Below are positions 10,499 to 22,491 of a stretch of 64,000 nucleotides of DNA, in pieces. The position numbers were made by a program, and so were the translations under genes. Under the pieces are notes generated by a model. That model had not been told where the DNA came from, did not search any database, and saw only the letters and a list, made by a program, of their open reading frames with translations. Position 1 is the stretch's first letter; every line of letters starts with the position of its first letter. Source of the stretch: Symsagittifera roscoffensis (lineage: Eukaryota > Xenacoelomorpha > Acoela > Convolutidae); assembly GCF_963678635.1 (NCBI RefSeq), contig NC_087070.1, positions 45,243,467-45,307,466 on the forward strand, given 5' to 3'.

Positions 10499-11033
10499 TT
10501 TATTGATTGTTTGAACTTTTTGTGCTTGATAGAAGAATAGTTTAGCTCAAAACATTGAAATTGTTCATCTTCTTATGATGAGGTTTCTGTTTTAGAAACC
10601 AATAGTTTCATGAAAAAGCCCAAAAACAAACCAGTAAATAAACCTCAAAATAGAAATATGATCAAGTACAAAATATTGAGATTACATTGACTTGTTGTAT
10701 GGAGGGCAAAACTTTCACTTAATCAGAAAGATATCTTTGGTTTTTGGTTTAATCTTTATCGCCCGATTGTTCCAACGATGTATCAGGGTATTTTCTTACA
10801 GGCAACAAGTTTTTACCTCAAAAACTACACTTGATCAAGTTTTCATATTGAGGTTTACATTCTGCAAAAGATTAGTTTTTATGAAAAACAAGAAGAAGCT
10901 TTTTTAAGATTTCCAGTAAGAAATTTAAAATATCTGTGAAGTCGAATTTCAATGACACACAACTTCTCTGGCAGGTGATTTCAAAAATTTCGTACAATTG
11001 AGTCAGGACTTTTGTAAAATTTATTTGCAGTGT
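10499..11033. repeat. 535-bp block, apparently exact copy of 6,545-7,079
   Basis: See 6,545-7,079. The offset between copies is a constant 3,953 bases over the whole block, so no indel separates them. Confidence 0.8.
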
Positions 11034-11278
11034 TACTGGGTTAGTTTGAGGCCAAGTGGGAAGGATCTTGTCAGTTGTTCAAGTTCAATGATAAAGCAAG
11101 TGTAATATTCTGTAGGAAAAGTTGTTTTCGGGAAAGAAAAGCCTTGTTCCCGATTACAAAAAATATTGATGCTTCGAAGAAAAACACCCAAGCTTTGGAC
11201 AGAAGACGACAAAATATAAGTAGACAAAGGATAATCCGACAGTTCAACTTATCGCAAAAAAATACATCGAGAGAAAGA

Positions 11279-11360
11279 CAAGGCCCGCTCGGGACTCGAA
11301 CCCCAGACCTTCTATTCCTAAGGCATTTGGTTAACTTATGTTGTCCATTGAGAGGGACTT
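11279..11360 (-). repeat. tRNA-like sequence with good B box (unit B)
   Basis: Seen: minus-strand sequence with a clear T-arm/B box GGGGTTCGAGTCCC, an upstream anticodon-arm-like CCTTAGGAATAGAAGG, and GTTAACC in the D-arm position. Close copies at 15,583-15,661, 22,070-22,149 and 29,136-29,217. The acceptor ends pair poorly, so a tRNA-derived SINE head or tRNA pseudogene is more likely than a working tRNA. Confidence 0.5.
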
Positions 11361-11368
11361 AAACAACT

Positions 11369-11701
11369 TTGAGGTTCCATAAAAGTAAATTCAGTTTCTT
11401 ACAGAACTTCAACGCTTGGCTGAAACTTTTCGAGGAAAAAGAAGAGACAATCAACTGGGATCACGAGAACTCGAACCAAGAAGAAATCTTCACGCAAGAT
11501 ACGAATAACGGGTCAATAGATAGCTTTCGTGTGATGAATACTGAACCGAGCCGATCGTTGAGAGACCTGTTAAATAGTTTCACTAGCTATGACGCTCCAT
11601 TTCCAGGTAGAATTCGTGTCACGGAAACTGCTGAGAGCGATATCAAGAGCGATGATTTGGTTAACCCAATTGCAGTCACGTCTTCGGATAATGAATGGTA
11701 G
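11369..11701 (+). pseudogene. X ORF with replaced N-terminus, open 110 aa (unit B)
   Basis: Seen: ATG-started open frame of 110 aa. The first ~14 residues (MRFHKSKFSFLQNF) come from unrelated repeat sequence also present at 22,159 and 29,226. The rest is the X ORF from AWLKLFEEKEET to SSDNEW and TAG at 11,699-11,701. A nearly identical 110-aa frame exists at 22,159-22,491. The frame is fully open in both, so expression is possible but unsupported by anything else here. Function unknown. Confidence 0.5.
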
Positions 11702-13270
11702 CTCGACCGCGAAGCAGTTGAAGATTCATCACCCAGTCAAACAGACGCAAAACAAACAAAAAAACTCTAAGGTTGTGTATTTTCTTCAAGTTAAATGCAA
11801 AAATTATTGTTGTAAATCAGTGTACTAAATTATGCTTACTTTCCATGTTTGTTCGTAGTTAGGTAATGGCGGGCTACTTTAAATCCGTTTTTACGTTTTG
11901 TGTTACATTATTTTTATCTGGAGTGGCTTTGAAAGTTTCCATATTATAATTTACCCCACACTGTTTTTGGTGGCCTTAAACGACACTTTTTTAGAAGATT
12001 GTGTGTATAATTTAACCAATTCATTTCTTATCTATTTTCACCAAGACCATAGAGTTTGAAGAAACATTGAAAAAACCAATTCGCAAAGACCTTCAACAGC
12101 AAAACGCATTGAATAATTTTCGTTCAATTGGAATACAACATAGCTTGCCGAGCTATAGGTGGCAAAAAGAGAGAATATATCGCCTCATTGCACAGAACGA
12201 TTTTGTTTTTAACCACCACAATTTTCACATAAGGATCAAATTATACATTGGGATCATTAGGGATTAATTATTTTACATAGAGATCATTAGCTATAAAAGT
12301 TATACATAGAGATCATAGGTATAAAAAATTTACATAGGGATCATTAGGAATAAATATTTACGTAGGGCCTTTAGGTATAATCTATACCCATTAATCCCTG
12401 TAGCGATCACCTCCCCCCCTCCCCCCAGCCCAGTGTCGTATATCGATGCAGCAAAATTAGCACCAAATACAAAACACCAAATACAGAATACATTTTTGCA
12501 TGTAATAAAATGGAAAACCAGAAGCCAAATTATTTATAAATTATGCTTTTCAAATAATTGCGAGATACAAGGGGATGGAACATTTCTGAAATCGTGCTTT
12601 TAATCATTGTACTGCTGTTTGAAACTTTTTTTTCCATTTCATTCGATGAATTAAATTTGCATCAGCTGTGTCAATTTTTTTTACTAATCAAATGTCGAAG
12701 CTTATGTGATATTATAGTGCTACTGCAGCCTAACGATTCGAAACTGCCACCGAAAACAGAAATTTTACTTGCGACTTAGGTTAGAAAAAAAGAAAAATTG
12801 TAATAATACACTTTGTTTCGCAAGTTTAATTGAATAACTTTCAATAAAACAGAGCCGAGATGGTTTTTAAGTGCCAAATGAAATATTTTATAGAAAATAG
12901 ACATCAAGGAAAAATTGAAATTGAAATAAAACTGACGACTAACAATTGAAGCTATACTGCAAGAGATTTTGTACACAGAAGCAAAGCTGCACTTAGCAAT
13001 TAAGAATAAAAAAACGGCACAGGTGAGCCGCTTCAAAAATAAAAAGATCCTTCAAGTTTAACAAGGAAAAATAAGTTTTAAAATAGTAAAAAAAAAACTG
13101 ATGAGTAGAAACGTTTCAGTTGAATTCGCAATTGCACAATAATATCTGGCTAATCTCAGAGTCAACACACATATAACAGTAAAAAACAGTCAGCAATGAA
13201 TGCGTTGCAGGAAAACTGAGAAAATCATGCTAATAAATAGCAAAAAACTGATCGAGCATTACGCAGTGAT

Positions 13271-13495
13271 TTGAAAACTAAACACACGAACTGCGACAAA
13301 GAACTATTGGAAGAGGTCGTTGCGTGCGGCTTTTGGCACAAGGGTAGTGCGATTGAATCCCACGCCGGTTGCGGTCTGAGGTTTACCGAGATTATCCGCC
13401 TCCTCAAGGTGGGATCGGCTACACGCTACAGTAAAATGATTGACATCCTTGTCCCAGGTTTGAGCCGGTACTTGGAGCTATTGAGAAATTGCTAA
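13271..13495 (+). pseudogene. Y ORF, copy in unit C, frameshifted
   Basis: Seen: the conserved core NCDKELLEEVVACGFWHK to ATRYSKMIDIL is intact, then a one-base change of frame replaces the FPTFEPILGAIEK tail with VPGLSRYLELLRNC and a stop. Two or more substitutions against copy A (E for D, HKG for HEC, A for T). Confidence 0.5.
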
Positions 13496-14954
13496 TAAAG
13501 GTCAGTAAAAACCTGGAATCCCAAGAAAGTTTCTCGGTCTAATTCAGCTCAATTTAACAAACTATTTAAGAAAAGATGAGATATAACAAAATTTTTCAAA
13601 ATTATTCGATCAGTTAAATCAACCTTTAACAATTAAAGTTTTACGTTAATTGGACAACATAACCAGCGGATCAGTTGCAACTAAGCTTTAAAAGAAAAAC
13701 AGGAATAAAAAATAGATAAACAAATTACAAACGCTAGCAACAATAGGTAATCAATACCTTTTATTCAAGAACGACTTGTCAATCATCTTACAGGAATAGA
13801 AAGGGTAGTTGATTTTTTGCGAACATCATAAAAAAAGCTGCTTTCTGGATTTTTCGAAAAAAAAACACTAAAAACACGAAAAGCAAAAGCGGTAGCTGTT
13901 TTTCAGCAGCATTTAAAATAGCGACCATAGTTATTTTCAAAAAAAAGAACTGATAAACTTTTTTGAAAGCATGAAACTTTGTCGTTTTTTCTGCAAGCAT
14001 GTGGGGTTTTGTACTAAAACAAGTTTGGTTTTAATAACTTTTATGAATCATAGCAAAGAAAAACTAAAAATGGAGCTTTTTGTCGAAAACTTAACTTTCA
14101 CTAGCGAAAAATCAACATGAATAGTGGCATTGTTGATCTAAAAATCAAAATTCACGATGGTGTGTGAAATGAGCGTATAACGATTGGTCCAATCTGATAT
14201 CAATTAAAACAACTTGATAGGCACTTTAACAAATGAACAAAAAGAACAGAATAACAATCTGGAAAATCGTATTCCTTGATGGAAACAATAGACCGACAGT
14301 TTTACTAAAAAAACAGGAAAATTTATTGATTATTTGAACTTTTTGTGCTTGATAGAAGAATAGTTTAGCTCAAAAAATTGAAATTGGTCATCTTCTTATG
14401 ATGATGTTTCTCTTTTAGAAACCAATAGTTTCAAGAAAAAACCCAAAAACAAACCAGTAAATAAACCTCAAAATAGAAATATGATCAAGTACAAAATATT
14501 GAGATTACATTGACTTGTTGTATGGAGGGCAAAACTTTCACTTAATCAAAAAGATATCTTTGGTTTTTGATTTAATCTTTATCGCCCGATTGTTCCAACC
14601 ATGTATCAGGGTATTTTCTCACAAGCAACAAATTTTTACCTCAAAAAACTACATTTGATCAAGTTTTCATATTGAGGTTTATATTCTGCAAAAGATTAGT
14701 TTTTATGAAAAACAAGAAGAAGCTTTTTTAAGATTTCCAGTAAGAAATTTAAAATAACTGTGCAGTCAAATTTCAATGACACACAATTTCTCTAGCAGGT
14801 TATTTCAAAAAATTCGTACAATTGAGTCAGGACTTCTTTTCGCAAGCTTGAATACCTTTTTGAATAGTGACCTGCTTTTTGTCAAACATGTATTTCGATA
14901 AAATAAGCTCAATATTGAATCAGTCACATGAAGTACTTTTGACAATAAAAGTTT

Positions 14955-15002
14955 AGAGAGAGAGAGAGAGAGAGAGAGTGAGAGAGAGAGAGAGAGAGAG
15001 AG
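14955..15002. repeat. (GA)n microsatellite
   Basis: Seen: AG repeats with a single TG interruption, in array unit C. Confidence 0.95.
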
Positions 15003-15699
15003 TATGTGTTCAAGATTGGCATGTTTTTATAGAATTCTTGTTTCATAAAACCAGATACTTTGAAAAAACATGGAATGGGATTTTTAGTTCATTTTAGCCA
15101 AAAACTTAAAATTTGATTTTATAAATATCTTTTATGAGAAACTACAACGAAAAACACTTGCAACTATCATGATACTTGCCTACAGCACAAGAAAAGTCCC
15201 TGAAGTGACATTTAAGTCAAAGGCACCTCAGCAAAGCAATTTAGTCTGTACCGGAAAAAAAAGCTTTCAATTTCTGACACACTGAAAGAAACAAAGACCT
15301 GCTGGGACTCCAATCCCAGAAGGCAAAAGCAACTGGGTTAGTTTGAGGCCAAGTGGGAAGGATCTTGTCAGTTGTTCAAGTTCAATGATAAAGAAAGTGT
15401 AATTTTCTGTAGGAAAAGTTGTTTTCGGGAAAGAAAAGCCTTGTTCCCGATTACAAAAAAATTGATGCTTTGAAGAAAAAACACCCAAGCTTTGGACAGA
15501 AGGCGACAAAATATAAGTAGACAAAGGATAATCCGACAGTTCAACTTATCGCAAAAAAAACAATAAATCGAGAGAAAGACAAGGTCCGCTCGGGACTCGA
15601 ACCCCAGACCTTCTGTTCCTAAGGCATTTGGTTAACTTATGTTGTCCAGTGAGAGGGACTTCTTCAAAACTCTTGCCTCTGGAAACTCAAAACTCATGC

Positions 15700-15853
15700 C
15701 TCTGGAAACCTTGTACGAGCCAAAAACACTCGCATGATCTCCGAGAGGCATAATCTGAACACTGTTCGACCAAACAAAATCGCATTGTCAGCCTCTGATG
15801 ATAAGAGATACATCCTCAGCGATGGTTTCTCCACATTGCCATACGATCACTAA
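15700..15853 (+). pseudogene. DNA polymerase B C-terminal end (unit C)
   Basis: Seen: same ~50-residue tail as 7,906-8,061: SGNLVRAKNTRMISERHN, KIALSASDDKRYIL, then DGFSTLPYDH and TAA. It keeps the family's DDKR, where the unit A copy has DDKG. The start of this fragment follows the same duplicated 'CCTCTGGAAAC' as in unit A, so units A and C share this breakpoint. Confidence 0.72.
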
Positions 15854-15859
15854 AGAACT

Positions 15860-16254
15860 GTGAATATTTCTATCTGTCCTGATAATACCGATAGCAATCA
15901 GGATGATAGTAATGACAATGAAAGGAATGTGAGTGAACCAGTCACCACGGAGATGAATATTTAGACGCTTGGCTGAAACTTTTCGAGGAAAAAGAAGAGA
16001 CAATCGACTGGGATCAGGAGAACTCGAACCAAGAAGAAATCTTCACGCAAGATACGATTTACGGGTCAGTAGATAGCTTTCGTGTGATGAATACTGAATC
16101 GAGCCGATTGTTGAGAGACCTGTTAAATAGTTTCACTAGCTATGACGCTCCATTTCCAGGTAGAATTCGTGTCACGGAAACTGCTGAGAGCAATATCAAG
16201 AGCGATGATTTGGTTAACCCAATTGCAGTCAGATCTTCGGATAATGAATGGTAG
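15860..16254 (+). pseudogene. X ORF (unit C/D junction)
   Basis: Seen: follows the polymerase stop directly. Acidic lead-in DNTDSNQDDSNDNERN, then in a shifted frame DEYLDAWLKLFEEKEET through RVMNTESSRLLRDLLNS and RIRVTETAESNIKSDDL to SSDNEW and TAG at 16,252-16,254. Frameshift near the DEYLD segment as in unit A. Confidence 0.55.
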
Positions 16255-19044
16255 CTCGACCGCGAAGCAGTTGAAGATTCAGCACCGCAGTCAAAGAGAC
16301 GCAAAACAAACAGAAAACTCTAAGGTTGTGTATTTGCTTCAAGTTAAATGCAAAATTATTGTTGTAAATCAGTGTACTAAATTATGGTTACTTTCCATGT
16401 TTGTTCACAGTTAGGTAATAGCGGGCTACTTTAGATTGTGTGTATAATTTAACCAATTCATTTCATATCTATTTTCACCAAGACCATAGAGTTTGAAGAA
16501 ACATTGAAAGAACCAATTCGCAAAGACTTTCAACAGCAAAACGCATTGAATAATTTTCGTTCAATTGGAATACAACATAGCTTGCCGAGCTATTGGTGGC
16601 AAAAAGAGAGAATATATCGCCTCATTGCATAGAACGATTTTGTTTTTAACCACCACAATTTTCACATAAGGATCATTAAAAATAAAAATTATACATTGGG
16701 ATCATTAGGATCAATTATTTTCCACAGAGATCATTAGCTATAAAACTTATACATAGATATCATTAGCTATAAATAATTTACATAGGGATCATTAGGAATA
16801 TATATTTACGTAGGGCCTTTAGGTATAATCTATACCCAATAATCCCTGTAGCGATCACCCCCCCCCCCCCTCCCCCCAGCCCAGTGTCGTATATCGATGC
16901 AGCAAAATTAGCACCAAATACAAAACACCAAATACAGAATACATTTTTGCATGTAATAAATTGGAAAGCCAGAAGCCAAGTTATTTATAAATTATGCATT
17001 TCAAAAAATTGCGAAATACAATGAGATGGACAGTTTCTGAAATCGAGCTTTTAATAATTGTACTGCTGTTTGAAACTGTTTTTTTTGCAGTTCATTTGAT
17101 GAATTAAACTTGCATCAGCTGTGTCAATTTTTTTTACTAATCAAATGTCGAAGCACATGTGATATTATAGTGCTACCGCAGCCTAACGATTCGAAACTGC
17201 CACCGAAAACAGAAATTTTACTTGCGACTTATGTTAGAAAAAAAGAAAAGTTGTAATAATACACTTTGTTTTGCAAGTTTAATTGAATAACTTTCAATAA
17301 AACAGAGCCGAGATGGTTTTTAAGTGCCAAATGAAACATTTTATAGAAAATAGACTTCGAGGAAAAAATGAAGTTGAAATAAAACTGACGACTAACCATT
17401 GAAGCTATACTGCAAGAGATTTTGTACACAGAGGCAAAGCTGCACTTAGCAATTACGAATAAAAAAATGGCACAGGTGAGCCGCTTCAAAAATAAAAAGA
17501 ACCTTCAAGTTTAACAAGGAAAACTAAGTTTTAAAATAGTAAAAAAAACTGACGAGTAGAAACGTTTCAGTTGAATTCGCAATTGCACAATAATATCTGG
17601 CTAATCTCAAGAGTCAACACACATATAACAGTAAGAAACAGTCAGCAATTTAAGAAAAGATGAGATATAACAAAATTTTTCAAAATTATTCGATCAGTTA
17701 AATCAAACCTATAACAATTAAAGTTATACGTTAATTGGACAACATACCCAGCGGATCAGTTGCAAGTAAGCTTTAAAAGAAAAAGAGGAATAAAAAATGG
17801 ATACACAAATTACAAACGCTTGCAACAATAGGTAATCAAAACCTTTTATTCAAGAAAGACTTGTCAATCATCTAACAAGAATAGAAAGGGTAGTTGATTT
17901 TTTGCGAACATCAGTAAAAAAGTTGCTTTCTGGATTTTTCGAAAAAAAAACTTTAAAGAATACAAAAAGCAAAAATGGTAGCTGTTTTTCAGCAGCATTT
18001 AAAAAAATTACCATAGTTATTTTTGAAAAAAAAAAGAAATGATAAACTTTTTTTAAAAGCATGAAACTTTGTCGTTTTTTCTGCAAGCATGTGGGGTTTT
18101 GTATTAAAAAAGTTTGGATTTATTAACTTCTAAGAATCATAGCAAAGAAAAACAAAAAAAATGGAGCTTTTTGTCGAAAACTTAACTTTCACTAGCGAAA
18201 AAACAACATGAATAGTGGCATTGTTGATCTAAAAATCAAAGTTCACGATGGTGTGTGAAATGAGCGTATAACGATTGGTCCAATCTGATATCAATTAAAA
18301 AAACTTGATATGCGCTTTAAAAAATGAACAAAAAGAACAGAATAACAATCTGGAAAATTGTATTCCGTGATGGAAACAATAGGCCGAAAGTTTTATTAAA
18401 AAAAAACAGAAAAATTTAATGATTGTTTGAACTTTTTGTGCTTGATAGATGAAAACTTTAGCTCAAAAAACTGAAATTGGTCATCTTCTTATGATGAGGT
18501 TTCTAATTTAGAAACAGATAGTTTCATGAAAAAGCCCAAAAAATCTGTAAATAAACCTCAAAATAGAAATATGATCAAGTACAAAATATTGAGATTACAT
18601 TGACTTGTTGTATGGAGAGCAAAACTCTCACTTAATCAAAAAGATATCTTTGATTTTTGATTTAATCTTTATCGCCCGATTGCTCCAACCATGTATCAGG
18701 GTATTTTCTCACAGGCAACAAATTTTTACCTCAAAAAACTACACTTGATCAAGTTTTCATATTGAGGTTTATATTCTGCAAAAGATTAGTTTTTATGAAA
18801 AACAAAAAGAAGCTTTTTTAAGATTTCCAGTAAGAAATTTAAAATAACTGTGCAGTCAAATTTCAATGACGCACAATTTCTCTAGCAGGTTATTTCAAAA
18901 AATTCGTAAAATTGAGTCAGGACTTCTTTTCGCAAGCTTGAATACCTTTTTGAATAGTGACCTGCTTTTTGTCAAACATGTATTTCGATAAAATAAGCTC
19001 AATATTGAATCAGTCACATGAAGTATTTTTGACAATAAAAGTTT

Positions 19045-19091
<47 letters not shown>

Positions 19092-19214
19092 GTGTTCAAT
19101 ATTGGCATGTTTTTCTAGAATTCTTGTTTCATAAAACCAGATACTTTGAAAAAATATGGAATGGGATTTTTAGTTGGGAATGGAATTTTTAGAATGGGAA
19201 AAAATATGGAATGG
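16215..19214. repeat. Array unit D (about 3 kb, truncated)
   Basis: Seen: minisatellite/poly-C, reverse-strand MKRLTCAIFLF block (17,229-17,489), no Y ORF (deleted: the sequence jumps near 17,648 to the downstream AAGAAAAGATGAGA), LYGGQN-type block, and GA microsatellite (19,045-19,088). It breaks off in a short stutter of 'ATGGGATTTTTA' at 19,156-19,222. Confidence 0.8.
19045..19088. repeat. (GA)n microsatellite
   Basis: Seen: AG repeats with one ACAG interruption near the start, in array unit D. Confidence 0.95.
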
Positions 19215-22200
19215 GATTTTTAACCACCACAATTTTCACATAAGGATCATTAAAAATAAAAATTATACATTGGGATCATTAGGATCAATTATTTTCCACA
19301 GATATCATTAGCTATAAAACTTATACATAGAGATCATTAGCTATAAATAATTTACATAGGGATCATTAGGAATATATATTTACGTAGGGCCTTTAGGTAT
19401 AATCTATACCCAATAATCCCTGTAGCGATCACCCCCCCCCCTCCCCCCAGCCCAGTGTCGTATATCGATGCAGCAAAATTAGCACCAAATACAAAACACC
19501 AAATACAGAATACATTTTTGCATGTAATAAATTGGAAAGCCAGAAGCCAAGTTATTTATAAATTATGCATTTCAAAAAATTGCGAAATACAATGAGATGG
19601 ACAGTTTCTGAAATCGAGCTTTTAATAATTGTACTGCTGTTTGAAACTGTTTTTTTTTGCAGTTCATTTGATGAATTAAACTTGCATCAGCTGTGTCAAT
19701 TTTTTTTACTAATCAAATGTCGAAGCACATGTGATATTATAGTGCTACCGCAGCCTAACGATTCGAAACTGCCACCGAAAACAGAAATTTTACTTGCGAC
19801 TTATGTTAGAAAAAAGAAAAGTTGTAATAATACACTTTGTTTTGCAAGTTTAATTGAATAACTTTCAATAAAACAGAGCCGAGATGGTTTTTAAGTGCCA
19901 AATGAAACATTTTATAGAAAATAGACATCGAGGAAAAAATGAATTTGAAATAAAACTGACGACTAACCATTGAAGCTATACTGCAAGAGATTTTGTACAC
20001 AGAGGCAAAGCTGCACTTAGCAATTACGAATAAAAAAATGGCACAGGTGAGCCGCTTCAAAAATAAAAAGAACCTTCAAGTTTAACAAGGAAAACTAAGT
20101 TTTAAAATAGTAAAAAAAAAACTGACGAGTAGAAACGTTTCAGTTGAATTCGCAATTGCACAATAATATCTGGCTAATCTCAAGAGTCAACACACATATA
20201 ACAGTAAGAAACAGTCAGCAATTTAAGAAAAGATGAGATATAACAAAATTTTTCAAAATTATTCGATCAGTTAAATCAAACCTATAACAATTAAAGTTTT
20301 ACGTTAATTGGACAACATACCCAGCGGATCAGTTGCAAGTAAGCTTTACAAGAAAAAGAGGAATAAAAAATGGATACACAAATTACAAACGCTTGCAACA
20401 ATAGGTAATCAAAACCTTTTATTCAAGAAAGACTTGTCAATCATCTAACAGGAATAGAAAGGGTAGTTGATTTTTTGCGAACATCAGTAAAAAAGTTGCT
20501 TTCTGGATTTTTCGAAAAAAAAACTTTAAAGAATACAAAGAGCAAAAATGGTAGCTGTTTTTCAGCAGCATTTAAAAAAATTACCATAGTTATTTTTGAA
20601 AAAAAAGAACTGATAAACTTTTTTTAAAAGCATGAAACTTTGTCGTTTTTTCTGCAAGCATGTGGGGTTTTGTATAAAAAAAGTTTGGTTTTATTAACTT
20701 CTATGAATCATAGCAAAGAAAAACAAAAAAAATGGAGCTTTTTGTCGAAAATTTAACTTTCACTAGCGAAAAAACAACATGAATAGTGGCATTGTTGATC
20801 TAAAAATCAAAGTTCACGATGGTGTGTGAAATGAGCGTATAACGATTGGTCCAATCTGATATCAATTAAAAAAACTTGAGATGCGCTTTAAAAAATGAAC
20901 AAAAAGAACAGAATAACAATCTGGAAAATTGTATTCCGTGATGGAAACAATAGGCCGACAGTTTTATTAAAAAAAACAGAAAAATTTATTGATTGTTTGA
21001 ACTTTTTGTGCTTGATAGAAGAAAACTTTAGCTCAAAAAACTGAAATTGGTCATCTTCTTATGATGAGGTTTCTAATTTAGAAACAGATAGTTTCATGAA
21101 AAAGCCCAAAAAATCTGTAAATAAACCTCAAAATAGAAATATGATCAAGTACAAAATATTGAGATTACATTGACTTGTTGTATGGAGAGCAAAACTTTCA
21201 CTTAATCAAAAAGATATCTTTGATTTTTGATTTAATCTTTATCGCCCGATTGTTCCAACCATGTATCAGGGTATTTTCTCACAGGCAATAAATTTTTAGC
21301 TCAAAAAACTACACTTGATCAAGTTTTCATATTGAGGTTTTTATTCTGCAAAAGATTAGTTTTTATGAAAAACAAAAAGAAGCTTTTTTAAGATTTCCAG
21401 TAAGAAATTTAAAATAACTGTGCAGTCAAATTTCAATGACGCACAATTTCTCTAGCAGGTTATTTCAAAAAATTCGTACAATTGAGTCAGGACTTCTTTT
21501 CGCATGTTTTTCTAGAATTCTTGTTTCATAAAACCAGATACTTTGAAAAAATATGGAATGGGATTTTTAGTTCATTTTATCCAAAAACTTAAAATTTGAT
21601 TTTATAAATATCTTTTATGAGAAACTACAACGAAAAACACTTGCAACTATCATGATGATATCTTGCCTACAGCACAAGAAAAGTCCCTGAAGTGACATTT
21701 AAGTCGAAGGCACCTCAGCAAAGCAATTTAGTTTGTACCGAAAAAAAGCTTTCAATTTCTGACACACTGAGAGAAACAAAGCCCTGCTGGGACTCGAACA
21801 CCAGATCCCAGAAGGCAAAAGCAACTAGGTAAGTTCGAGGCCAAGTGGGAAGGATCTTGTCAGTTGTTCAAGTTCAATGATAAAGAAAGTGTAATTTTCT
21901 GTAGGAAAAGTTGTTTTCGGGAAAGAAAAGCCTTGTTCCCGATTACAAAAAAATTGATGCTTTGAAGAAAAAGCACCCGAGCTTTGGACAGAAGGCGACA
22001 AAATATAAGTAGACAAAGGATAATCCGACAGTTCAACTTATCGCAAAAAAAATACATCGAGAGAAAGACAAGGCCCGCTCGGGACTCGAACCCCAGACCT
22101 TCTGTTTCTAGGGCATTTGGTTAACTTATGTTGTCCAGTGAGAGGGACTTGAACAACTTTGAGGTTCCATAAAAGTAAATTCAGTTTCTTACAGAACTTC

Positions 22201-22452
22201 AACGCTTGGCTGAAACTTTTCGAGGAAAAAGAAGAGACAATCAACTGGGATCAGGAGCACTCGAACCAAGAAGAAATCTTCACGCAAGATACGAATTACG
22301 GGTCAGTAGATAGCTTTCGTGTGATGAATACTGAACCGAGCCGATCGTTGAGAGACCTGTTAAATAGTTTCACTAGCTATGACGCTCCATTTCCAAGGAG
22401 AATTCGTGTCACGGAAACTGCTGAGAGCGATATCAAGAGCGATGATTTGGTT
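19215..22452. repeat. Array unit E, tandem re-copy of unit D
   Basis: Seen: from about 19,219 the sequence restarts at the minisatellite and follows unit D (from 16,647) with an almost constant offset of ~2,570 bases to about 21,500, with few differences. It shares unit D's deletion of the Y ORF, so D and E arose from one duplication. It then lacks the GA tract and continues into tRNA-like sequence and the X ORF at 22,159. Confidence 0.8.
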
Positions 22453-22491
22453 AACCCAATTGCAGTCACGTCTTCGGATAATGAATGGTAG
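22159..22491 (+). pseudogene. X ORF with replaced N-terminus, open 110 aa (unit E)
   Basis: Seen: a 110-aa open frame almost identical to 11,369-11,701 (HENSNQ/HSNQ and NNGSID/NYGSVD differences). MRFHKSKFSFLQNF start from foreign repeat, X ORF body, SSDNEW, TAG at 22,489-22,491. Substitutions are few and keep the frame open. Confidence 0.5.

Larger units (their letters stand above)
8428..11663. repeat. Array unit B (about 3.2 kb)
   Basis: Seen: same order as unit A but shortened. Most of the Y ORF is deleted (only the 3' part remains at 9,596-9,760), the GA microsatellite region is missing (a jump at 11,033 from TTTGCAGT into the tRNA-like part), and the polymerase C-terminus is absent, with the X ORF attached to a new upstream sequence at about 11,400. 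Confidence 0.8.
11664..16214. repeat. Array unit C (about 4.5 kb)
   Basis: Seen: near-complete unit: minisatellite and poly-C (12,225-12,428), reverse-strand block 12,776-13,036 (peptide start MKRLTCAVFLF), Y ORF (13,271-13,495), LYGGQN block with mutations (14,518), GA microsatellite (14,955-15,002), both tRNA-like sequences, polymerase C-terminus (15,700-15,853) and X ORF. Confidence 0.8.

Noticed and set aside
12776-13036. Minus-strand ORF MKRLTCAVFLF..., recurring at 17,229, 19,806 and 23,561
   Set aside because: Hydrophobic start resembles a signal peptide, but copies differ by frameshifts and the rest is AT-driven residues; no coding-type conservation that I can see. Kept only as an array landmark.
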